A DNA stretch of 64,000 bases from UBA970 sp049419605 (GTDB lineage: Bacteria > Bacillota_I > Bacilli_A > RFN20 > CAG-826). This document shows, one piece after another, positions 45,286-52,336 of the stretch. Positions within the stretch are counted from its first letter, which is position 1, and the number at the start of each line of letters is the position of its first letter. The notes beneath the pieces are model-generated. The model was given only the letters and a program-made list of their open reading frames with translations. It ran no database searches and was not told the DNA's origin. Location of the stretch: assembly GCA_049419605.1 (NCBI GenBank), contig JBMSKF010000001.1, positions 49,780 through 113,779 of the forward strand, written 5' to 3'. The position numbers and the translations under genes were made by a program.

Positions 45286-45783
45286 ATGCACATCGAAATT
45301 TTTGGATTAGATAAATACGTCGTGGCTAACTTAAGCCTCGAACTTCAAAAACCAATCATTAACTTAACTAAAATTGATGAGAATGATTTATTTTTTTCTG
45401 TTCATGAAACACTAACCTTTCATGGTGGTGTCGATCAAAATGCATGGCATACTCGTATCAAAATTACCATGCCTGAACTACTATGGGTTCACCAAGAGTC
45501 TTTACGTTCATTATTAACGAAAGCCCTCCAACAACACACGATTCATCTTCATTTTGAATTTATTCTTCAAAAACCCGAACACACTTATTCGCATATTCAA
45601 AAAGACTATCCTCTCTTTGTAAGTGAAAGCAATCAGGTCACCATTGATAAACATGAAGAGCAAGAAGTTGGTGATGATGCTGAAATTTACCATGGCAATA
45701 TTTTTGCCGGAAAAGAATCAGACCTAGAAAATCTTGACAACTCAGAAGCAACTTTGAAAACAAAGAAGAAAAAAGTTGCATAA
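45286..45783 (+). CDS. Uncharacterised protein, weakly DUF1904/tautomerase-like
   Basis: A 165-aa protein. Residues 1-110 alternate strands and helices with the pattern I-x-I-x-GLDKYVV ... FFSVHETLTFHGG ... RIKITMPELLWVHQE, which recalls DUF1904 proteins of the tautomerase fold, but the catalytic N-terminal proline is absent (residue 2 is His). The last 50 residues are charged and end KTKKKKVA. It occupies the place of fmt between priA and the rsmB-like gene. GACGAGGAAG is a ribosome-binding site. Function unknown. Confidence 0.6.
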   Translation: MHIEIFGLDKYVVANLSLELQKPIINLTKIDENDLFFSVHETLTFHGGVDQNAWHTRIKITMPELLWVHQESLRSLLTKALQQHTIHLHFEFILQKPEHTYSHIQKDYPLFVSESNQVTIDKHEEQEVGDDAEIYHGNIFAGKESDLENLDNSEATLKTKKKKVA

Positions 45784-45803
45784 ATAAATTTTAAGAAATC
45801 CCC

Positions 45804-47060
45804 ATGATTGAATATATTTTAGTTAGTCAAATCCTCCAAAAAATAATCCTTGAGAAAGTGCCATTCTCGGATGCTTTAAAGGCAGGGCTTTCGACTGCTC
45901 CAAAATCTATTTCACAAGGTTTGATTAGGTCTCTTACGAGTTGTGAATTACATCATCATCGTTTGTTAGAACATGTAATTGAACGTTTTCTGACACAACT
46001 CCAAACGTTAGATCGTTATGTTGTACAAGCTGCAATCGGTAACAATGTTTTTGTTAAAAGAATACCCTATGAAACAACTATTTCGTTTTTAAATCAATTT
46101 CTCAAAGAAAAAGGTATTGCGGATCCAATCATCGCAAACATTACTGACTTAGCAGCACCTGGTCGTAATCTCATTGACCCCTCGATTAAGGAAAATTCTG
46201 TAAGTTATTTAGGTATAAAATTCAATACTCCTGATTGGTTAGTGCAGATGTGGATTAAACATTTTGGTTTTGCATTAACGCTTAAAATTTTATCCACTAA
46301 CAATAAACCAGTTTTACAAGCCTGCCGTGTGAACACTTTAAAGACAACTACAGAAAAATTGGTTGCTACTTATCCAGAACTGATTGTTAGCCCAACTGAA
46401 GATACCGTCATTTATCAAGCAAAAGAACCTTTAAAAAACCATCCTGCGTACATCCATAATTTAATTTTTCAACAACGTCTCGCCGTCACGGACATTGTTA
46501 AACAATTTAGTTTTGATAATGTCAAAGGGGAAATGTTGATTGTAGAAACAAGACCACAAGCGCTTTATTTAGAGTTACCCATTTATACAAATCAGCAAAT
46601 TAAGATTAATGTGGTCACTAATTCAGTTGAAAGAAAATTAGCAATGCAAAAATCATTACAAGCTTTTCAACTCCAAAACATTTCTTTATACGAATCCGAA
46701 CCTAAAGGTTTAATTACGCACTTACCGAAACAGCAAGATGTGGTCATGGTGGTTCCCCAATGTTCTAAGTTTGATTTAATACGATCTCTTCCAGATTTTT
46801 TCTTTCAGTTTCAACAAGAAGAACTTGATCAATTAATCAAGAATCAACAATCCGCGTTACATGAATCTAGTCAATTCGTTGAGGATGGAGGTTTACTTTT
46901 TTATGGTGTAAATACGTTAAACCATAAAGAAGGCAAGTATCTTATATCAGAATTTTTAACTTCACACCCAGCGTTCAAGTTAATTCAAGAATTTCAATAT
47001 TTCCCGTTTGATAAATTAAATACAGCATTGTATGTCGCTGCAATGAGAAAGCAAAAATAA
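45804..47060 (+). CDS. RsmB-like protein lacking methyltransferase catalytic residues
   Basis: A 418-aa protein in the genomic position of rsmB (16S rRNA m5C967 methyltransferase). Residues 1-125 look like the NusB-type RNA-binding domain. The remainder aligns by pattern with the RsmB methyltransferase: PQCSKFDLIRSLPD (318-331) stands for DxPCSGLGxxRRxPD and keeps one Cys, but the catalytic YSTCT becomes YGVNT (367-371, Asn370 for Cys), and the SAM loop LDLCAAPGGKT becomes MLIVETRPQAL (244-254). The frame is intact. An inactive rRNA-binding derivative is the likely reading; a very divergent active enzyme cannot be excluded. Three bases before the next stop-start junction link it to rlmN. Confidence 0.65.
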   Translation: MIEYILVSQILQKIILEKVPFSDALKAGLSTAPKSISQGLIRSLTSCELHHHRLLEHVIERFLTQLQTLDRYVVQAAIGNNVFVKRIPYETTISFLNQFLKEKGIADPIIANITDLAAPGRNLIDPSIKENSVSYLGIKFNTPDWLVQMWIKHFGFALTLKILSTNNKPVLQACRVNTLKTTTEKLVATYPELIVSPTEDTVIYQAKEPLKNHPAYIHNLIFQQRLAVTDIVKQFSFDNVKGEMLIVETRPQALYLELPIYTNQQIKINVVTNSVERKLAMQKSLQAFQLQNISLYESEPKGLITHLPKQQDVVMVVPQCSKFDLIRSLPDFFFQFQQEELDQLIKNQQSALHESSQFVEDGGLLFYGVNTLNHKEGKYLISEFLTSHPAFKLIQEFQYFPFDKLNTALYVAAMRKQK

Positions 47061-47062
47061 AG

Positions 47063-48112
47063 ATGGAAAGTATCTTTGGTCAAACTTTATTTCAGTTAGA
47101 AAATACCCTTGAATCATGGGGTCAAAAAGCCTTTTATGGTAGTGTGATTTACGATTGGATTTATCAAAAGAAGGTTCGAAGTTTTCAAGCGATGACGAAT
47201 TTAAGTCTTGAATTAAGACAAGCTCTTGAAAAGCATTTTCATTTCCAACTTCCATCCATCCATGTACGTCGTGACTCACTAGATCGAACTGTTAAATTAC
47301 TCTTAAAACTAGAGGATGGTTTTTTAATTGAAGCTGTCCTTATGCGATATAACTATGGCAATGTCATTTGTGTCACAACCCAAGTTGGATGCAATATCGG
47401 TTGTTCATTTTGTGCTTCGGGTTTATTAAAACGCCAAAGAAATTTAACAGCTGGAGAAATGATCTCACAAATCGTCGTGATGAATGATTTACTGGATGCG
47501 GAAGGTCGTAAAGAGAGAGTCAGTCACATCGTAGCGATGGGCACAGGTGAACCTTTTGATAATTATGATCATGTGATGAACTTTATTCGGATTGCAAATC
47601 ATAATAAAGCACTTGCGATAGGTGCTCGTCATATTACAGTGTCGACATCAGGATTTCCGGAAAAAATTAAACAGTATGGTCACGAACCATTACAAATCAA
47701 TCTAGCGGTTTCTCTCCACGCACCTACGAATGAAATACGGACTCGTTTGATGAAAATCAATCAAGCATTTCCTCTAGAAAAACTCATGCCTGCGATTAAG
47801 GATTATCAAAGTAATTCTGGACGCCGCATTACCTTTGAATACATTTTAATTGAAGGTATTAATGATCAAATAGAACACGCAATTCAACTCGCAGAATTAA
47901 TTAAAGATATCTTCTGTTATGTTAATTTAATTCCATATAACGCGGTCATGGAAAATGAATATCGCCGTCCACATCCGCAAGCCGTGAATGCCTTTATGTC
48001 AAAATTAATTGAACTTGGAATCAATGCAACGGTTCGCAAAGAATTTGGTCATGATATCGAAGCTGCATGTGGGCAATTGAGGGCTAAACATAAGCATGAA
48101 GAAGCGCGGTAG
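47063..48112 (+). CDS. rlmN: 23S rRNA/tRNA adenine-C2-methyltransferase
   Basis: Radical-SAM enzyme methylating A2503 of 23S rRNA and A37 of some tRNAs. The cluster motif CNIGCSFC is followed by AMGTGEPFDNYDHV and by the C-terminal Cys in EAACGQL that forms the intermediate; 349 aa. It starts 2 nt after the preceding stop without a ribosome-binding site and overlaps prpC by 17 nt. Confidence 0.96.
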   Translation: MESIFGQTLFQLENTLESWGQKAFYGSVIYDWIYQKKVRSFQAMTNLSLELRQALEKHFHFQLPSIHVRRDSLDRTVKLLLKLEDGFLIEAVLMRYNYGNVICVTTQVGCNIGCSFCASGLLKRQRNLTAGEMISQIVVMNDLLDAEGRKERVSHIVAMGTGEPFDNYDHVMNFIRIANHNKALAIGARHITVSTSGFPEKIKQYGHEPLQINLAVSLHAPTNEIRTRLMKINQAFPLEKLMPAIKDYQSNSGRRITFEYILIEGINDQIEHAIQLAELIKDIFCYVNLIPYNAVMENEYRRPHPQAVNAFMSKLIELGINATVRKEFGHDIEAACGQLRAKHKHEEAR

Positions 48113-48839
48113 TTTTGCATTTAAAACAGACATTGGCAAAGTAAGGACCACCAATGAAGATCAAGTGGTGGCGATGGTAAATCGTCATCATGACGTATTA
48201 CTTGGTGTCGCGGATGGTATGGGCGGTCATGCTCGAGGCGATCTTGCAAGTCGACTTGCGATGCAATCTTTAATTAAAGGTTTTAAAAACACCTTTGGCT
48301 TGCTAACATCTAAAACTGCTACGCTTTGGTTGCGGCAACAAGTCGTTCAAGCCAATCGGGCTATTTATCAAGAAGCTCAAAAAAGTTCTTCTTTAAAAGA
48401 AATGGGCACCACATTAGTGATTGCACTCATTGTGAACAAAGACTTAATCATACTTAATATTGGCGATTCAAGAGTGTATTTATTTGAAGAGGGTCAATTG
48501 TCGCAAGCGACTGAAGACCAAACCTATGTTGAATATTTATATCGTCAAGGCAAAATCACCGAGGAGCAAAAAGCAAATCACCCCCAACGTCATGTCTTAC
48601 TGAATGCCCTCGGGCTCAACACTTCTGTTTCCTATGACGTCAAAATTGTGCCATATCATGGCCAAACCATTTTAGTTTGCAGTGATGGCCTTTATAACAA
48701 TCTAACGGATGGTGAATTATCAAGTATTATTCGCTCTAAGGATACCCCCCAACAAAAAGTCGATTCTTTGATTAACCTCGCCAATGCAAATGGCGGTAAT
48801 GACAACATTGCCGTTGCCATTTGGGAAGCAGAAAGATGA
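48096..48839 (+). CDS. prpC: PP2C-type protein serine/threonine phosphatase
   Basis: Removes phosphate from Ser/Thr residues, normally opposing PrkC. The PPM motifs are in order: TNEDQV, VADGMGGHARGDLAS, GTTLVIALI, NIGDSRVYLFE, DGLYNNLTDGEL and GGNDNIAV. 247 aa, the usual size. It overlaps rlmN upstream and prkC downstream (ATGA). Confidence 0.95.
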   Translation: MKKRGSFAFKTDIGKVRTTNEDQVVAMVNRHHDVLLGVADGMGGHARGDLASRLAMQSLIKGFKNTFGLLTSKTATLWLRQQVVQANRAIYQEAQKSSSLKEMGTTLVIALIVNKDLIILNIGDSRVYLFEEGQLSQATEDQTYVEYLYRQGKITEEQKANHPQRHVLLNALGLNTSVSYDVKIVPYHGQTILVCSDGLYNNLTDGELSSIIRSKDTPQQKVDSLINLANANGGNDNIAVAIWEAER

Positions 48840-49726
48840 TACAAGAAAACGACATCATTGATGAACGTTATCGCATCATTAAAGAACTAGGTGAAGGTGG
48901 TTTTGCTTATGTTTATCATGCCGAGGATTTAATTACTGGTAAAGAAATTGCTTTAAAAATCATCAAAGAAAATGCCATTAAGTCTAAGGACAATGTCACT
49001 CGGTTTGAACGTGAGGCTAGAGCCTCAGCATCTCTCAATCATCCCAATATTGTTCGCGTCATCAATATTGGTTATCACCACAATTTACCTTATATGGCAT
49101 CAGAGCTTATCAAAGGTAAAACGCTAAAGGGCATGTTAGATGAACAAAAACGATTTGGTTTTAAGCAAGCCTGTGAAATCATGTATCAACTTTGTGATGC
49201 GGTTGCATTTGCTCACAATTCATTGGTGATTCATCGCGATATTAAACCTGACAATGTATTTTTAACACCAGATGAAACCATCAAACTTGGCGATTTTGGA
49301 ATTGCTTTTTTTGAAAATTCGCGACGGGTCACCAAAAGTGAAGTCATTATCGGATCTGTCCATTACTTACCTCCAGAAGTCACCAATGGACAATCGCCTA
49401 CATTTAAAAGTGATATCTATTCATTAGGTATTACTTTCTTTGAACTCATTACCGGTAAAGTTCCTTTTGAAGGTAATAATCAAATTACGGTTGCCATGCG
49501 TCATATTAAAGAAAAATTGCCCTCACCAAGACAATGGATTCCTTCAACGCCACGTGTAATTGAAAAAATCATTTTTAAAGCATGTCGAAAAAATCCAAAC
49601 GATCGATATCGTTCGGTTTTAGAATTACAGCGTGATATTAAAGAATGTCTTGATCATCCAAAATTAATTACACCAAAACAATCCTTCTGGGCTAAATTAT
49701 TAGGATTAAAAGTAGATGAAGTATGA
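48836..49726 (+). CDS. prkC: PrkC-type serine/threonine kinase lacking membrane and PASTA domains
   Basis: Hanks-type kinase of 296 aa. Gly loop GEGGFAYVY, Lys in ALKII, HRDIKPDNVFL catalytic loop, DFGIAFF, and SDIYSLGITFFELITGKVPF are all present, so it should be active. The protein ends within about 25 residues of the kinase fold: there is no transmembrane helix and no PASTA repeat. The start is the ATG at 48836, overlapping the prpC stop. The stop overlaps rsgA in the same way. Confidence 0.93.
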   Translation: MIQENDIIDERYRIIKELGEGGFAYVYHAEDLITGKEIALKIIKENAIKSKDNVTRFEREARASASLNHPNIVRVINIGYHHNLPYMASELIKGKTLKGMLDEQKRFGFKQACEIMYQLCDAVAFAHNSLVIHRDIKPDNVFLTPDETIKLGDFGIAFFENSRRVTKSEVIIGSVHYLPPEVTNGQSPTFKSDIYSLGITFFELITGKVPFEGNNQITVAMRHIKEKLPSPRQWIPSTPRVIEKIIFKACRKNPNDRYRSVLELQRDIKECLDHPKLITPKQSFWAKLLGLKVDEV

Positions 49727-50574
49727 CCGGGACGATTCTTAATTTAGACTTTGGAAAATATGTTGTCTACGCTCAGGAACAAATCTTTTCATGTCATCTT
49801 CGAAAGACAGATAAATTACCTTTAAAACCAGTTGTAGGAGACCATGTTGAATTTGATGAATCATTAAGCATGATTACCCAAATTCATCCTCGACAAACTT
49901 TCATTAAACGTCCAAGAGTCAGTAATCTAACTGACTTAATCATTGTCACAAGTTTAGTTGAACCACAATATTCATTTTTTTTATTGGCTAAATTTATTAG
50001 TTTTGGAAGGTTCTATAATTTAAATATTACAAATATAATTACGAAAATTGATGAAGGTAATCTTGAAGACATTCATCAGGATATAACCTATTTAAAACAT
50101 CATGGTTTTCGCGTGATATATTTTGATAAAAACCAACCTGATACCCAAGCATTATTAAGCTTAATAAGTCCGAAAAAAGTAATTGCCTTTGCTGGTCAAA
50201 CAGGAGTAGGAAAATCCACAATAATCAATACATTAAATCCATTGTTTTCTAGACAAATTGGTTCCTATTCAGATGCCCTTGGTAGAGGTAAACATCAAAC
50301 TAAAGAAGTCGTATTATTACCCTTTTTAGGGGGTTTAATAGCAGACACTCCTGGATTTTCTTCATTAGAATTACCGATGTTACAACAAGATCTCGCCAAA
50401 GTCTTTCCTGGTTTTGAGCATCAATTTTCAAAGTGCAAATTTTTTAATTGCACCCACCAACATGAACCAGACTGTCAGATTCTTCAACAAGTAAAAAATG
50501 GTAAAATTCCTTTAGAGATCTATCAAGATTACCTAAAGATGTTAATCGCATTACCAACACAAAAGGAGTACTAA
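49723..50574 (+). CDS. rsgA: Small ribosomal subunit biogenesis GTPase RsgA
   Basis: Circularly permuted GTPase that checks late 30S maturation. OB fold at the N terminus, then G4 (TKID), G1 GQTGVGKST and G3 DTPGF in permuted order, and a C-terminal zinc site (CKFFNCTHQHEPDC). 283 aa, normal. In Bacillus it is a substrate of the adjacent PrkC/PrpC pair, and the same order is kept here. Confidence 0.95.
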   Translation: MTGTILNLDFGKYVVYAQEQIFSCHLRKTDKLPLKPVVGDHVEFDESLSMITQIHPRQTFIKRPRVSNLTDLIIVTSLVEPQYSFFLLAKFISFGRFYNLNITNIITKIDEGNLEDIHQDITYLKHHGFRVIYFDKNQPDTQALLSLISPKKVIAFAGQTGVGKSTIINTLNPLFSRQIGSYSDALGRGKHQTKEVVLLPFLGGLIADTPGFSSLELPMLQQDLAKVFPGFEHQFSKCKFFNCTHQHEPDCQILQQVKNGKIPLEIYQDYLKMLIALPTQKEY

Positions 50575-50577
50575 TTG

Positions 50578-51240
50578 ATGAAAAAAATTTTGATTGCCCC
50601 TTCCTTACTTGCAAGTGATTTTTTACATTTAGAAGCAGATGTCAAAGCATTGATATCAGCAAAAGCAGACTATCTTCATTACGATGTTATGGATGGGCAT
50701 TTTGTACCGAACATTTCCTTTGGTTTACCAATTGTTTCTGCGATTACATCTAAATATTCAATCGTCCATGATGTTCATTTGATGATTAGTAATCCGGCAG
50801 ATTATTTTGAAGCTTTTGCTAAAGCAGGTGCCAGCATTATTACCTTTCATTTTGAGACTGCACCTAATGTCGCTACCATCAAACGTTGGATCAACCAATT
50901 ACATCGACTAGGCGTTAAAGCGGGTATTAGCATCAAACCAAAAACTAAAGTTGAAGTATTAAAACCTTTCCTTGAACTTGTGGATTTAATCCTTGTCATG
51001 TCCGTGGAACCAGGTTTTGGCGGGCAACCTTTTTTACCTTCTGCGCTTGCAAAAATTAGTTGGCTTCGCACTCATATAGATGAAAAAAAATCAAATACCC
51101 TTATTGAAGTAGATGGTGGTATCAATTTAGAAACATCAAAATTATGTATCGATGCTGGGGTAGATATATTAGTGGTAGGGAGTTATTTGTTCAAACAAAA
51201 CAATCTAAACAAAGCAATTCAAGCATTAAAGCATGAATGA
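50578..51240 (+). CDS. rpe: Ribulose-phosphate 3-epimerase
   Basis: Interconverts ribulose 5-phosphate and xylulose 5-phosphate in the pentose phosphate pathway. TIM barrel of 220 aa with the motifs HYDVMDGHFVPN, HDVHLMI, MSVEPGFGGQPF and EVDGGIN. The ATG at 50578 is chosen over an in-frame TTG at 50575; AAAGGAG lies 9 nt upstream. Confidence 0.96.
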   Translation: MKKILIAPSLLASDFLHLEADVKALISAKADYLHYDVMDGHFVPNISFGLPIVSAITSKYSIVHDVHLMISNPADYFEAFAKAGASIITFHFETAPNVATIKRWINQLHRLGVKAGISIKPKTKVEVLKPFLELVDLILVMSVEPGFGGQPFLPSALAKISWLRTHIDEKKSNTLIEVDGGINLETSKLCIDAGVDILVVGSYLFKQNNLNKAIQALKHE

Positions 51241-51898
51241 TGCATTAGTGTGGATGTTTTGGTTTCTTATTTTAATCTCCATTTTTGGATATTTATTTTT
51301 TGGTTTAACACAGTTTAAGAAAATCCATAAAACCAATTACTTATTTCATCATCATTTACCTTACGAACTCAATGAAAAGGAATCGCTTCATGGTCAATTA
51401 TTCTCGTCTCAAAAAGTATTATTTTTTTTCTTTATCGTTAGTTTATTTGCATATTGGGAAACGATGTTTGTGTTTCCAGGTTTACCCATCTCATACCTTT
51501 TATTGTTCCTCATGGTGATCTTTCTTTTTTCATCTGTGAGCGTATTGATTATTCATCCTAAGCAAATTGAAATCTATTTGATGATGGTAACTTTATATTT
51601 AGTTAGCTACATGGCAGTTTTATTTCTTGCAAGCTATATCACCTTCACTTCACCTTACGCACAATTTCATTCATTTTTATCTTGGATAACGTTGATACAA
51701 GGTATTGTTGTAATTTTGCTGATCCTGAATCCTTCTTTGAAACATTGGGCAATTTTGGAAAAAGTGAATACATCTTCAAATGAAAAACCACTGTATCGTC
51801 GACCAACTTTCTTTGTGATGGCCTATACGCAGTGGTTATTGTTAGCAAATGTAATATTGTGGGTAATCTTTACCCAGATTGCTTGGGTTATCGCGTAG
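51233..51898 (+). CDS. Uncharacterised six-helix membrane protein
   Basis: A 221-aa protein with about six hydrophobic segments (near residues 7-27, 60-80, 85-105, 112-138, 142-162, 195-218) and no recognised motif. A charged loop (FKKIHKTNYLFHHHLPYELNE; HHH included) lies between helices 1 and 2. It overlaps rpe by 8 nt and is the last gene of the gmk operon; the end overlaps antisense rpmB by 11 nt. Bacillus has thiN at this place. Function unknown. Confidence 0.7.
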   Translation: MNDALVWMFWFLILISIFGYLFFGLTQFKKIHKTNYLFHHHLPYELNEKESLHGQLFSSQKVLFFFFIVSLFAYWETMFVFPGLPISYLLLFLMVIFLFSSVSVLIIHPKQIEIYLMMVTLYLVSYMAVLFLASYITFTSPYAQFHSFLSWITLIQGIVVILLILNPSLKHWAILEKVNTSSNEKPLYRRPTFFVMAYTQWLLLANVILWVIFTQIAWVIA

Positions 51899-52082
51899 CT
51901 TGATTTTTCATCAAGGTTCGATAAGCACGGGCTGACATTTTTACAGTCTTGGTGATGCCGTTTTCGGTAATTTGATACTTTTGTAAGTTTAAATTCCATG
52001 TTCTACGTGTTGCGCGTAAACTATGTGAACGAGCATTACCGCTCATTGGACCACGACCTGAAACTTTGCATACTCTTGCCAT
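51888..52082 (-). CDS. rpmB: 50S ribosomal protein L28
   Basis: A 64-aa basic ribosomal protein: MARVCKVSGRGPMSGN at the N terminus and KMSARAYRTLMK near the C terminus are typical. It has no zinc Cys pair beyond the single Cys5, so it is the zinc-independent form. CTGGAGGATAG precedes the ATG. Its inverted placement after the rpe region mirrors Bacillus. Confidence 0.95.
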   Translation of the reverse strand: MARVCKVSGRGPMSGNARSHSLRATRRTWNLNLQKYQITENGITKTVKMSARAYRTLMKNQATR

Positions 52083-52132
52083 AAATTCTATCCTCCAGAC
52101 AACGTGCTAATCTTATCATTGGTATAGTTAAT

Positions 52133-52160
52133 TTGCAACGATTTTTACCTTAAATATGGT
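52133..52160 (+). promoter_or_regulatory. leuS: Promoter of the leuS operon
   Basis: TTGCAA (52133-52138), a 16-nt spacer and TATGGT (52155-52160), which puts the transcript start just before the T-box Stem I at 52172. Confidence 0.5.
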
Positions 52161-52171
52161 AAAATGTTACT

Positions 52172-52326
52172 AAGATTGGATAGACTATCGAAAGCATTGC
52201 TTTCTTCTCACCTATCAATACAATCTTCGTTAACTCCGTTAAGGTTATCAAGCGTGCATAAAAACATATGCAAAGTAAGGTGGTACCACGCGTTCGCGTC
52301 CTTTCCAGGGCGTTTTTGTTTTTTTA
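52172..52326 (+). promoter_or_regulatory. T-box riboswitch, leucine-specific, with a short Stem I
   Basis: Stem I is closed by AAGATTG (52172-52178) and CAATCTT (52221-52227) with GATAG/CTATC inside; CTC (52207-52209), a Leu codon, lies in the specifier position of the internal loop. The T-box core AAGGTGGTACCACG is at 52277-52290 and the terminator (CGTCC / GGGCG stem, then T-rich) follows at 52296-52326. Uncharged tRNA-Leu should stabilise the antiterminator and switch leuS on. Stem I spans only 56 nt and ends in a 3-nt loop, without the distal loop elements of canonical T-boxes. Confidence 0.93.
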
Positions 52327-52336
52327 GGAGGAAATT

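Noticed and set aside
45804..47060. Frameshifted pseudogene of rsmB
   Set aside because: The frame is open over its full expected length and the changed motifs are in-frame substitutions, so it is an intact divergent gene.
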